Source: Cupriavidus pampae
Lineage (GTDB): Bacteria; Pseudomonadota; Gammaproteobacteria; Burkholderiales; Burkholderiaceae
Assembly: GCF_914271485.1 (NCBI RefSeq)
Contig: NZ_CAJZAG010000007.1
Span: 62,001-126,000 of the forward strand
Length of the DNA: 64,000 bases
Direction of reading: 5' to 3'
Part shown: positions 39,248-48,818 of the stretch, in pieces
Layout of the letters: the number at the start of each line of letters is the position of its first letter
How positions within the stretch are numbered: the stretch's first letter is position 1
The notes under the pieces: model-generated
What the model was told of the DNA's origin: nothing
Databases searched by the model: none
The model's input: only the letters and a program-made list of their open reading frames with translations
Program-made: the position numbers and the translations under genes

Positions 39248-42200
39248 TTGAAACCTGTTTATCGTGTCGTTTCGATGATTGCAACGCCGATCGTCTCGGC
39301 GCATGCGGCGCCGCTGGTCGGCCTGGATGACGTACGGATCCATACCGCGCCTAACGGCGTGCCCGTCGCGGATATCGCTTCCGCCAACGCGGCGGGTGTC
39401 TCGCACAATCGCTATTCTCAGTTCAACGTCGGCCCACGCGGACTAGTGCTCAACAATACCGTGGCGAATTCGGAGACGCCGCTCTCTGAACTGGCCGGAT
39501 ATGTCGCGCCCAATGCCGGCATGACGCACGATGCGAGCGTGATCGTCAACGAGGTGGTATCGGCCCGGCGCAGCGAGCTCGCGGGCTTTACCGAGGTGCT
39601 GGGCCGCAAGGCTGATGTCGTGCTGGCCAACCCCAACGGCATTACATGTTCGGGCTGTGGTTTCCTCAATACCGATCGCGTGACGCTTGGCACCGGGACG
39701 CCGCATTGGCGTCCCGGCGGTGAGTTCGGTGGCCTCGATGTGAGGCAGGGCACCATCCTGGTGACCGGCGCGGGGCTCGACGGGTCGCGTCAGGCCGTGA
39801 CGAACCTCGTCGCGCGGAAAGTCCGGGTTCACGGTGAAGTCCAGGCGCAGGCACTGAACCTGATCGCGGGTGCCACGAGGTTCGTGCATGCTACCGCCAC
39901 GCCATTCCGCGCGTCGGGCGGCTGGATGCATGACGGCCCCGCCATCGACAGTTCGGAGCTTGGAGGCATGTACGCCGACCGCATTCGTCTGATTACGTAC
40001 GATGACAATCAGGGCGTCCTACTGCGGGGGCCGGTGCGGGCGAGGGAGGTGCTCTCGGCCACGGTGCCACACTCCACGTTCGCCGTGGCCGACCAAGCCG
40101 TGGTGGCGGGCGGCAAGGTTGGCATTGCCGCATCGAACATCGCGGTGGAACGCGAAGCGGAGCTGGTATCGCTGGGCGATATGGCCCTCTACGCCAACAC
40201 GCTGAAACTCGAGTTCGAGCCGGGGATGACCGCGACCAAGGCCGCCCGCGTGCATATTGCCGAGAGCGGCAAGGGCAACGGCCTGTTCAAGCTCCGCGAG
40301 CGTTTCGAGAACTGGGGCATCGTGAAGTCGGGCCAGAACCTCACGGTCATCGCACCGCATATCGAGAACACGGTGAAGGGTGTCATGGTGGCGCGGAAGC
40401 TGGTTCTGCGCGCGGAGGCTGGCGCATTCGATCTCAGTGCGGCCGGGAACGTCGCTGGCGCTGGCGAGCTGACGAATGAGGGCATGCTGGTTGGCCACGA
40501 GGAGCTACGCGGCACGGCGAGCGGACGGCTGCATAACGCGCGATACATGCGCGTCGGCGATGACGGCAAGATGGTGCTGCGCGCGAACACACTGACCAAT
40601 CACGGTGTGATCGAGGGCGGAACGCTCGACATGACGGCCGCGACGATTCGGAACGAAGTGCCTGGCGGCGATACGCGCAGGTGGACCACCACGCTCTACG
40701 AGCTGGCCAAGGATGGCAAGGAATGGTACATCTGGCACGGCAGGACCCGCACCTACCGCTACTATCAGAACTACAAGCACCCGATGTTCCAGTGGCAGGA
40801 GCATGCAGCGGGGGTGAGCCCCACGACGCCGAAGATATTGGCCGGCAAGCGGCTCGCGCTGGCATTCACCGATTTCAAGAATCTTGCGGGGACGGTGTGG
40901 AGCGGCGGTACGATCGACATGCATGGCTTCACCGTGTCGGGCGATCAGAGCGGCCGGGAGTATCCCCAACTCGGTCTCTACGATGACGTCGGCAATCGGT
41001 TCCTGCTCAAGGATGCTCAACTCGTCAACGACAACCTTGCGCTGGAGTCGCGGGATGCTACGCGGCACTACACCGAGACGCGGCGCGATTTCTGGCTTTC
41101 GCCCGGTCGCAGCCGGGTCGATTTCGGCTGGACAACGTGTGGCGGCAAGGATGGTCCGCCTGACGCGAACTGCACGTATCGGGGCGAGCGGATAAGCATT
41201 CAGAGTTCGCGGTTCGAGAACGTGTACCACTCCGGTTTATTCGCGCGGAAGATCGAGGGGAGCGGCTTCTCGATGATGAACCGCGGCAAGCTGACTCTGA
41301 CCCTGACCGATCTCATCGATCCCGCGATGGCGAAGCATCCGGGGGGGCACGAAGAGCGCACGCTGGAATTGCAGGAACGCCTGCATCTGGAGCAAGCACG
41401 CGGACCGCATGCGATATTCGTGAAGACCACCCGTCCCGACGCCGGATACATCGTCGAGGAGAATCCGCTGTATCTGCTTCGGCCAGAGACGAAGATGGGG
41501 GCGGGACCTGACATCCGGGCCGACAGCCAGCCTGACAGCCAGCCTGACAGCCAGCCCGACACTCGGGTCGACATTCCACCCGACATTCCACCCGACATCC
41601 CTACCGCCATCTCGCCCGCCATCTCGCCCGCTATTTCGTCCGATACCCGGGTCGATACCTTGGCCAACACCTTGGCCAACACCTTGGCCAGCACCTGGGT
41701 GGACACCCAGCACGAAGATCAGCACGCTAGCGATAGCCAGCACGACAGCCCATCCGGCAACTCACTCGACGCCCAGCCCGACACCGTGCCGGACACTCAG
41801 CCGGACACTCAGCCGGACACTCAGCCGGGCACCCAGCCCGAGCTCGGCAACGAGGTCAGGCCCCGGACCGGACCGCAGAACAGCATCGAACCCAAGCCGA
41901 CGCGCGTGTCCGGACCCGAGGCAAGCGGAGGATTGCCAGAGCGCGCCGAGCGCGACAACGCGCTGGTCGACAGCACTTATCTTGCGACGCGTCTCGGTGA
42001 CGCGGCGAACCCCCGCGAACTGCGGGTCGGCAACGCGGGATACGAGCAGTATCAGGTGCGCCGGCAGATGGCGGAGCTGACTGGCCAGGCGGTGCTGGCA
42101 CAGTATCGGAACGACAATGATCAGATGCGCGGCTTGATGGATAACGCCGCCCGGGTCGCCAGCAGGCTGGAACTGGTGTACGGCAAAGCGCTGACCGCGC

Positions 42201-45200
42201 AGCAGGAAGCCGCGCTCGACGGAAACATCGTGTGGATGGTCAGGACCCGCATTGATGGTCAGTCCGCGCTGATGCCCGTGGTCTATCTGTCGCCGCGCAT
42301 GCGCGCGATCAATCCGAGGACAGCGCGCATCCAGGCGGGCGAGGTTGCGCTGGCCGCCGATGCGGTACACAACGACGGTGGTCTCATCGTCGGGGCGTCG
42401 GTCAAACTGACGACGCGGGGGCGCATCGTCAATACCGGCAAGATCGAGGGCGATACGGTAGCGCTGAAAGCGATCCATGGCAGCATTGAAAACAACGCGT
42501 TCGACGCGCGCGATGGCGCGGAAAACCGTGGCGAATCGTCGTCCGTGGTGGGTACGATCGTTGCCACGGGCGACCTGTCGCTGACGGCAGCCGTCGACAT
42601 CAGCGTGGCGGGCGCGAACGTCACGGCGGGTGGTAACGCGATATTGACGGCCGGCCGGCGCCTCCTGTTCGACACGATGGCGCGTAAGCGTACGACGTCG
42701 CGCGCGACGGGCTCGAGCGGGACGCTGTGGTCGTCCGCGCGAACGAGCACCGTGAGTGAAACGCGGCACGCGCGGCCGTCGCTGAAGGTTGGGGGCAATC
42801 TCCGGGCATCGAGCGGAAGCGCCACCCAATTCGCGGGTGCGCAGCTGACAGTGGGCGGCAATGCCGATCTCCACAGCGAGGGCGATGTCCGGATCATCGG
42901 CCGCACAGACACCATCGCCGAGCAGACGACGCAGCATGAGACTGGCTACTTCATCAACAACGCGCTCTATGACACGACGCGCACGGTGACGGAGCGTGTC
43001 GCCAGCACGCATGTGCCGAGTGCGATCGAAATCGGAGGTCACGGCACCGTGCATGCGGGCGGCGCGCTCACGCTGTCAGGCGCGCAGGTGAAGACGACTG
43101 GCGAGCTCGGGCTGGCGGCCGACAACCTTGACGTACGGGCGGCGCCCATCGTTGCCGCGTCGGCCACGACCACAGAAAGTCAGAGCACGCTTCGCCTCGG
43201 CGGCGCGACGCATGCCCAGGCGCGCGCCGGTGCGGGCACCGGAAAGTTCGCCGAGGGCAAGGGCAAGGGCGAGGGCAAGGACGAGTGGCCGGGTGCTAAT
43301 GCGAACGCCAGTGCGGGCGCCGATGGCACGATCGAACTGTTTCGCGATAGCACGCACAGCACGAGCACGCTGGACGTGTCGCATCAACGATCGGTAGTCG
43401 ATGCCGGCGGGGCGCTGCATATGCGGAGCGACAAACGCCTGCATGTCGAGGGCGCGCGGATCGGTGCGGGCGGCGACGTCCATGTGCGCGCGCGTCAGAT
43501 TGCGATGGTGCCGGCGCAGGACCGGTCCGAGACCAGCTGGAGCTCGCGCGAAAGAGGTTTCGGCTATTACGCATCGACGAGCGCTGGTGCGCAGGCCGGT
43601 ATCGGCGCGGCGTCAGCGGGAGAACAACCGAGTGGGCTGCCCGCCGCGCACATCAATGTGGAAGGCGGCGTGCAGTGGCGCGACGCGCAGGCGAAAAGCG
43701 CGACGGGCAGCACGACGGCCGTGATCACGGACATCACGGCAGGTGGCAATCTGGTCCGCCACGCGGACGAGGGGCTGCGCGATATCGGCACGGCGTTGAC
43801 ATCGGGCGGGAACATCTCGCAATCGGCGGGTGGGATTGTCAGCGAGGCAGCGCGCGATACCACGTACCAACGCCGCGATGACAGCGACCATAACGTGCGG
43901 CTTGGCGGTTATGGTTCCGCATCGGTGGGCGTGCCTGCGGCGGTGGTCGCCGGACAGTCGGCCGCGCAAACGATGGGCACGGGCGCCGGCGCGGGCGCGG
44001 GATTCAAGATCGACTATCGTCAGGCCGATGGCAGCGAGCGCGACACGACAGGGACTGCGGTCGTGTCGTCGATGCGCGCGCAAGGAGACGTGTCGAGCCA
44101 CTCGACAGGGCAGACCCGAATGGAAGGCACCGCGATCGACGCGCAGGGTGCGATCGATATCCGTGGCGCAGCGGTCAGCCATCTGGCCGCGCATGACACC
44201 CGCGCCGGTGCTCGGCACTCCACCAACTCCGGCGGTGCCATCCAGCTCGATCTGGTTGCGTCGGGTGTCGGCGTGTCGGCCGATCACGCGACGGCCAGCG
44301 ATCGGAAGCGCGATCGTACGGCGGTAGCAGGGACCCTGAATGCGCGCGGCAAAGTCACGGTGCATTCGGCTGACGACCTGACCTTCGAGGGAACCCACAT
44401 CGAAGGCGCCGAGGCGGATCTGGCGGCAGGCGGAAATCTCGCATTCCGCGCAGCCGAGACCTCGACGGTCGCCAGTGGCGCAACGGTGGCCGGCAATGGT
44501 GGCCTCTCGGCCGGCGCCGCGTACTTCGGCATCAGTGCGGGAGTCAACGTGTCGAACCGTTCCGAGCGACATGACATCGCCACCGCGGGCAGCGTGCGGG
44601 CACGGGACGGCGCGGTCGCGATCGCAAGCGGCGGCGATGCGCGCTTCGTCGGCACATCGCTGGCCGCGACGACTGCGGTGGAGGTCGCGGCCGGGGGCGC
44701 GCTCACGTTCGATGTGACGCGCGAACATACGCGCCGCGACGGCAGCCAGATCAACGCGAGCCTCGATGTCGGTCGCGCGAATGGCACAACGGGCGTCGGC
44801 TCGCCGGGGGCCTTCGTGGGGCGCCGCGACTACGCACGCACCGAGGAAAAAGGGTCCCATATCGCCGCGACACGTGTGCGTCTGGCGTCGGCGGGGGATA
44901 CCCACCTGGCCGATGTTTCCGTCGCGGCCGACACGGTCGATTATCAGACCGGTGGCACGCGCGTGGTCACCCATGCGCGCCCGGTGGAGGTGCGCGAGTC
45001 CACCGTCAACATCGGCTTGCCGCCGGTCATTCAACCCGCGCGCGTGGCACGTCCGGGCAGCCGACTGACGGCGCGCCACGGCGAGGCAGGGGACTTGCTA
45101 TCCGCCGAGGCGAAACGTGCCCCCGCGCGCTTCCGGCCACCGACCGCGCTTGCCGATGGCCGCGTGGGATATCTGCTGTCACCGGACAAGCCGATGTCCG

Positions 45201-47368
45201 GCAAGGATATCGGCAGCAAGGCGCAGGGGGCGGAAACCGAAGACCGCGCGCGGTCCGTGCACGTCGCCGCGTCGTCGTCAGCGGAGCAGGGGCCGCCGCT
45301 CGGCCAGATGCGCGCCGACGCTGCCGCAGCGCCGGCGGGGGCGTTTGACCGCGTGGTGCGCGTCATCGACCGTCAGGGCATGGCCGGTGGTCTGGTGCTC
45401 GCGCGTGGTTCATCCACGGCGCGCCTGCAGCCTGCGGAGCAGACCGAGCCGCTGGATCTGCGCGTACAGCGGAACCGTTACGACAATCGTGTCGTATTCA
45501 CCCTGGGCAACGAACCCGCCGCGCAGCGGGCCACGCAGCATCTCGTGAGCAAGCATCCCGGCACGCTCGCGGTGCGCGTGACGGCGGACGGCCTGATGGA
45601 GGATCCGCTGCCGCGGGATGCGCTGCACGGACGCACCAAGTTCACGATGATTGGTCATGGCGATCCGCGCAACGGGACGTTGGGTGGCCTGTCACCGAAG
45701 CAAATGGCGATACTGGCGCGCAACGGCATGCGCGGCGCCACCGGCGCGACGCTCGACAAGGTGAATCTGCTCGGGTGCGATAGCGCTTGCCTGCAGATGG
45801 ACATGGGTACCGCACTCGCACGCCGGCGCTTGCATCCGCGCCTGACGGGCGAGACGGGGCCCGTCAAGGTTCTGGCTAGCGGACATAAGGTCAGGCCAAC
45901 CGACGCGGCCGATCCCGACGCGCTTGGAAGGCGCCGCGCGGTGTCGCATGATCCGGCAGGGCGTGAGCATCGCGCAGACCGGCAGGGCACGAGCACGAAC
46001 GCTGGTGCGTCGACCAGTGGCGCAGCTGCCAGTGCCGACCCCTCGCGGTGGCTGTTCGATGCGATGCGGCAGCCGATGACAGCGCAAGCCGCGCAAAACG
46101 AACGTGCGGTGGTCAGGCAGAGCGCGGTCGACGATGCCCGGATGCGTGTGGAACAGCGTGTATTCGCCAATCGCGATGTCTATGATCCCGTCGCAATCTT
46201 CGCGAAGCTGCCGCAGGCGTACAACGTCGGCCTCGACGGTCCGTCCACGGCCGAGGGGGCGGTGACACGCGATGTGCACGCACTGGCTGCGGCGCTGCAC
46301 GCGTTGCCGCCGACGCCAGGGGTGTCGTATCTCGGCGCGGCCGCGCGGCCCGGCGCTTATGGCAAGTCGATTGTGCCGGGCCGCCTTGTGACATCGGGGC
46401 AGTTCCTGCATACCGACATGGCGCTGCCCGATGCGCGCGAGTCGTTGCGTGCTGCCGCGCCCTTCGGCATGCCGACGCTGTTCCGGATCGAAGGCCGTAC
46501 CGGCCGCAACACGACGCCGTTCCACGCGGAGCCCAACGCCTCGATGGTCTATCTGCCCGGCACGCGTTTCGAAGTCACGGCGTTCGCGAACGATGGGCAT
46601 GCGCAGTACGTGCGGCTAAAGGAGTCGTCCGCGGCCGGGGCCGCGCCGGAGACGCGTCACGGCAGGCCACGCATCGCGCGGGACCTGCTGACGGGCGAGC
46701 CCCGGCGCGGAGCCGGCATGGCGGACCAAGTGGCGTCCATCGCGCCGGCATTGCACCTCGATCCGCCCCCGCCGTTACCAGATGCGGAGGCGGAACGCCG
46801 TGCCGCGTTTTTCGCGCCGCTCAACCGGAGTTTTTCGGCGGCAGAGGCGAGCTACGAGCGCGCGATGATGCTGCCATCGTTACAGCGTGCCACCGCGCCG
46901 GTGACTGGCATGCTGCTGGCCGGTGGGCGACGGCCACCGGAGGAGCATGTGCGGGCATTGCGCGATTTCCCGGGCAACTCGTATCGTGGCGGTGCCACCG
47001 CGCCGGGGGTGTACGGCGGCCGCATCGTCGAGGGCGATATCGTGCGTTCGTCGGTGCCGCTGATGCAATCCGCATTGCTGTCCGATGCCGATCGCGCTTC
47101 GCGCCTTTTCAATCCCACCTATGTGCGCCCCTACGTGTTCGCCGTGGAAGGGCCCGGCGGACGCCAGTTCGAGGTGCCGCGCGCCGACGGTAACCGCTTC
47201 GGCGCCGAGATCGTGTTCCCGGCGCGCAGCGAGTTTTCGATCGTGGCGATTCGCGACACGCCCGCCCGGACGCTCGTCTGGGCGCGGCCATATTTCGGTG
47301 CATCGTCCCAGCCGATCAAGAACATGCACACCGGTGAGCGCATCGATCCGCCCCAATACGGAGACTAA
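39248..47368 (+). CDS. Giant TpsA/filamentous-haemagglutinin-type protein with C80 protease and tandem ADP-ribosyltransferase-like domains
   Basis: The product is 2,706 residues from TTG 39248, which has GGGAG six bases upstream; an in-frame GTG at 39224 lacks a ribosome binding site. A signal peptide ends near VSAHA|APL. Next comes a two-partner-secretion haemagglutination domain (about 25-270) with ANPNGITCSGCGF. Then come filamentous beta-helix repeats, interrupted at about 759-860 by Asp/Pro/Gln-rich 4-residue repeats. Near residues 2125-2200 IGHGD and NLLGCDSAC (His 2137, Cys 2177) match the C80 autoprocessing cysteine protease pattern. Two similar C-terminal domains (about 2359-2460 and 2578-2690) look like ADP-ribosyltransferases; in the second Arg 2580 (YRGG) and Glu 2654 (AEIVF) are in place, in the first they are Leu and Met. 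No TpsB or immunity gene is adjacent. Secretion and autoprocessing are inferred from families. Confidence 0.85.
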   Translation: MKPVYRVVSMIATPIVSAHAAPLVGLDDVRIHTAPNGVPVADIASANAAGVSHNRYSQFNVGPRGLVLNNTVANSETPLSELAGYVAPNAGMTHDASVIVNEVVSARRSELAGFTEVLGRKADVVLANPNGITCSGCGFLNTDRVTLGTGTPHWRPGGEFGGLDVRQGTILVTGAGLDGSRQAVTNLVARKVRVHGEVQAQALNLIAGATRFVHATATPFRASGGWMHDGPAIDSSELGGMYADRIRLITYDDNQGVLLRGPVRAREVLSATVPHSTFAVADQAVVAGGKVGIAASNIAVEREAELVSLGDMALYANTLKLEFEPGMTATKAARVHIAESGKGNGLFKLRERFENWGIVKSGQNLTVIAPHIENTVKGVMVARKLVLRAEAGAFDLSAAGNVAGAGELTNEGMLVGHEELRGTASGRLHNARYMRVGDDGKMVLRANTLTNHGVIEGGTLDMTAATIRNEVPGGDTRRWTTTLYELAKDGKEWYIWHGRTRTYRYYQNYKHPMFQWQEHAAGVSPTTPKILAGKRLALAFTDFKNLAGTVWSGGTIDMHGFTVSGDQSGREYPQLGLYDDVGNRFLLKDAQLVNDNLALESRDATRHYTETRRDFWLSPGRSRVDFGWTTCGGKDGPPDANCTYRGERISIQSSRFENVYHSGLFARKIEGSGFSMMNRGKLTLTLTDLIDPAMAKHPGGHEERTLELQERLHLEQARGPHAIFVKTTRPDAGYIVEENPLYLLRPETKMGAGPDIRADSQPDSQPDSQPDTRVDIPPDIPPDIPTAISPAISPAISSDTRVDTLANTLANTLASTWVDTQHEDQHASDSQHDSPSGNSLDAQPDTVPDTQPDTQPDTQPGTQPELGNEVRPRTGPQNSIEPKPTRVSGPEASGGLPERAERDNALVDSTYLATRLGDAANPRELRVGNAGYEQYQVRRQMAELTGQAVLAQYRNDNDQMRGLMDNAARVASRLELVYGKALTAQQEAALDGNIVWMVRTRIDGQSALMPVVYLSPRMRAINPRTARIQAGEVALAADAVHNDGGLIVGASVKLTTRGRIVNTGKIEGDTVALKAIHGSIENNAFDARDGAENRGESSSVVGTIVATGDLSLTAAVDISVAGANVTAGGNAILTAGRRLLFDTMARKRTTSRATGSSGTLWSSARTSTVSETRHARPSLKVGGNLRASSGSATQFAGAQLTVGGNADLHSEGDVRIIGRTDTIAEQTTQHETGYFINNALYDTTRTVTERVASTHVPSAIEIGGHGTVHAGGALTLSGAQVKTTGELGLAADNLDVRAAPIVAASATTTESQSTLRLGGATHAQARAGAGTGKFAEGKGKGEGKDEWPGANANASAGADGTIELFRDSTHSTSTLDVSHQRSVVDAGGALHMRSDKRLHVEGARIGAGGDVHVRARQIAMVPAQDRSETSWSSRERGFGYYASTSAGAQAGIGAASAGEQPSGLPAAHINVEGGVQWRDAQAKSATGSTTAVITDITAGGNLVRHADEGLRDIGTALTSGGNISQSAGGIVSEAARDTTYQRRDDSDHNVRLGGYGSASVGVPAAVVAGQSAAQTMGTGAGAGAGFKIDYRQADGSERDTTGTAVVSSMRAQGDVSSHSTGQTRMEGTAIDAQGAIDIRGAAVSHLAAHDTRAGARHSTNSGGAIQLDLVASGVGVSADHATASDRKRDRTAVAGTLNARGKVTVHSADDLTFEGTHIEGAEADLAAGGNLAFRAAETSTVASGATVAGNGGLSAGAAYFGISAGVNVSNRSERHDIATAGSVRARDGAVAIASGGDARFVGTSLAATTAVEVAAGGALTFDVTREHTRRDGSQINASLDVGRANGTTGVGSPGAFVGRRDYARTEEKGSHIAATRVRLASAGDTHLADVSVAADTVDYQTGGTRVVTHARPVEVRESTVNIGLPPVIQPARVARPGSRLTARHGEAGDLLSAEAKRAPARFRPPTALADGRVGYLLSPDKPMSGKDIGSKAQGAETEDRARSVHVAASSSAEQGPPLGQMRADAAAAPAGAFDRVVRVIDRQGMAGGLVLARGSSTARLQPAEQTEPLDLRVQRNRYDNRVVFTLGNEPAAQRATQHLVSKHPGTLAVRVTADGLMEDPLPRDALHGRTKFTMIGHGDPRNGTLGGLSPKQMAILARNGMRGATGATLDKVNLLGCDSACLQMDMGTALARRRLHPRLTGETGPVKVLASGHKVRPTDAADPDALGRRRAVSHDPAGREHRADRQGTSTNAGASTSGAAASADPSRWLFDAMRQPMTAQAAQNERAVVRQSAVDDARMRVEQRVFANRDVYDPVAIFAKLPQAYNVGLDGPSTAEGAVTRDVHALAAALHALPPTPGVSYLGAAARPGAYGKSIVPGRLVTSGQFLHTDMALPDARESLRAAAPFGMPTLFRIEGRTGRNTTPFHAEPNASMVYLPGTRFEVTAFANDGHAQYVRLKESSAAGAAPETRHGRPRIARDLLTGEPRRGAGMADQVASIAPALHLDPPPPLPDAEAERRAAFFAPLNRSFSAAEASYERAMMLPSLQRATAPVTGMLLAGGRRPPEEHVRALRDFPGNSYRGGATAPGVYGGRIVEGDIVRSSVPLMQSALLSDADRASRLFNPTYVRPYVFAVEGPGGRQFEVPRADGNRFGAEIVFPARSEFSIVAIRDTPARTLVWARPYFGASSQPIKNMHTGERIDPPQYGD
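41522..41824 (+). repeat. Five 12-nt tandem repeat arrays inside the TpsA gene
   Basis: Five different 12-base units are tandemly repeated: GACAGCCAGCCT three times (41522-41557), CGACATTCCACC twice (41569-41592), GCCATCTCGCCC two to three times (41606-41641), ACCTTGGCCAAC three times (41657-41692) and CCGGACACTCAG three times (41789-41824). Each equals four codons, so copy changes keep the frame. They encode DSQP, DIPP, AISP, NTLA and DTQP-type repeats. Confidence 0.9.
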
Positions 47369-47415
47369 GGGGTCCGAACGCACGAAAAGAGTGCGTGGTG
47401 CCGTGATGGTGGGCG

Positions 47416-47430
47416 GCACCACGCTGGTGC
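47416..47430 (+). promoter_or_regulatory. NtrC-like binding site upstream of urtA
   Basis: GCACCA-CGC-TGGTGC is a perfect 6-3-6 dyad that matches the core of the enterobacterial NtrC site (TGCACCA-N3-TGGTGCA). It stands 41 bases before the sigma-54 promoter. A second partial dyad (CGCAC...GTGCG, about 47389-47405) lies further upstream. Confidence 0.55.
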
Positions 47431-47470
47431 GAATATGGGCATTTGTCACGTTGGCATCGCGTTTTCATGG

Positions 47471-47486
47471 TGGCACGCTAGTTGCA
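47471..47486 (+). promoter_or_regulatory. Sigma-54 promoter of the urt-ure cluster
   Basis: TGGCACG-CTAG-TTGCA matches the -24/-12 consensus, with GG (47472-47473) and GC (47484-47485) separated by exactly 10 bases. It ends 55 bases before urtA and fits nitrogen-regulated urea uptake. Confidence 0.8.
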
Positions 47487-47540
47487 GAAGCATCACCCGG
47501 GGTGCGTAGTCCCTAACCACACATAAAACTGGGAGCTGCA

Positions 47541-48794
47541 ATGAAACGACGTGACATGCTGAAGCTGTCGGCGGTAGCCGCCGCGGCGATGATCGGTACC
47601 AGCCCGCTGATGGCGCAGTCGAAAGATCCGATCAAGGTCGGCATCCTGCATTCGCTGTCGGGCACGATGGCCATTTCCGAGACGTCGCTCAAGGATGTGG
47701 CCCTGATGACGATCGACGAGATCAACAAGAGTGGTGGCGTGCTGGGCCGCAAGCTCGAGCCCGTGGTGGTGGATCCGGCATCGAACTGGCCGCTGTTCGC
47801 CGAGAAGGCACGTCAGCTGATTACCAACGACAAGGTTGCCGTGACGTTCGGCTGCTGGACGTCGGTGTCGCGCAAGTCGGTGCTGCCGGTCTATGAGGAA
47901 CTGAACTCGCTGCTGTTCTACCCGGTGCAGTACGAGGGCGAGGAAATGTCGAAGAACGTGTTCTACACGGGCGCCGCGCCGAATCAGCAGGCGATCCCGG
48001 CCGTGGAATACCTGATGAGCAAGGAAGGCGGCGGTGCCAAGCGCTACTTCCTGCTGGGCACGGACTACGTATATCCGCGCACGACCAACAAGATCCTGCG
48101 CGCGTTCCTGAAGAGCAAGGGCGTGGCCGACAAGGACATCGAGGAGGTCTACACGCCGTTCGGTCATAGCGACTACCAGACCATCGTCGCGAACATCAAG
48201 AAATTCTCGCAGGGCGGCAAGACGGCGGTGATCTCGACGATCAACGGCGACTCCAACGTGCCGTTCTACAAGGAACTCGGCAACGCCGGCCTGAAGGCCA
48301 AGGACGTGCCGGTGGTGGCATTCTCCGTGGGTGAAGAAGAGCTGCGCGGCATCGACACCAAGCCGCTGGTCGGCCACCTGGCCGCATGGAACTACTTCAT
48401 GTCGATCAAGAACCCGGAGAACGAGGCGTTCAAGAAGCAATGGGCGGCATGGGTCAAGGCCAACAACCTGCCGGGCGGCGACAAGCGCGTGACCAACGAT
48501 CCGATGGAAGCCACCTACGTGGGCATCCATATGTGGGCGCAGGCAGTGAAGAAGGCCGGCTCGACCGATCCGGACAAGGTGCGCGCCGCGATGTACGGCC
48601 AGACCTTCAAGGCACCGGATGGCTTCACGCTGACGATGGGCGACAACCATCACCTGTACAAGCCCGTGATGATCGGCGAAGTGAAGGGCGACGGTCAGTT
48701 CAACGTGGTGTGGAAGACGGCGAAGCCGATCCGCGCGCAGCCGTGGAGCCCGTTTATCGCGGGTAACGAAGGCAAGCCGGACAAGGTGAACTAA
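47541..48794 (+). CDS. urtA: Urea ABC transporter, substrate-binding protein
   Basis: UrtA is the periplasmic urea-binding protein of the high-affinity UrtABCDE importer. The 417-residue protein starts with a twin-arginine-like signal (MKRRDMLKLSAVAAAA...PLMAQ) and continues with the Leu/Ile/Val-binding type I fold (IKVGILHSLSGTMAISE). The C-terminal PWSPFIAGNEGK is close to other UrtA proteins as I recall them. AACTGGGAG precedes the ATG. The upstream sigma-54 promoter suggests expression under nitrogen limitation. Confidence 0.95.
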   Translation: MKRRDMLKLSAVAAAAMIGTSPLMAQSKDPIKVGILHSLSGTMAISETSLKDVALMTIDEINKSGGVLGRKLEPVVVDPASNWPLFAEKARQLITNDKVAVTFGCWTSVSRKSVLPVYEELNSLLFYPVQYEGEEMSKNVFYTGAAPNQQAIPAVEYLMSKEGGGAKRYFLLGTDYVYPRTTNKILRAFLKSKGVADKDIEEVYTPFGHSDYQTIVANIKKFSQGGKTAVISTINGDSNVPFYKELGNAGLKAKDVPVVAFSVGEEELRGIDTKPLVGHLAAWNYFMSIKNPENEAFKKQWAAWVKANNLPGGDKRVTNDPMEATYVGIHMWAQAVKKAGSTDPDKVRAAMYGQTFKAPDGFTLTMGDNHHLYKPVMIGEVKGDGQFNVVWKTAKPIRAQPWSPFIAGNEGKPDKVN

Positions 48795-48818
48795 GCCACC
48801 GGCTTAACCCTGTTGTGA

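Noticed and set aside
41522..41824. Tandem arrays as a CRISPR
   Set aside because: Units are 12 bases, contiguous with no spacers, differ between arrays and lie inside a coding frame.
39109..47368. The TpsA gene as part of a contact-dependent inhibition (CdiBAI) locus
   Set aside because: There is no cdiB upstream, no short immunity ORF downstream, and the C-terminus has toxin-like ART domains after a C80 motif and no VENN-type junction that I could find.
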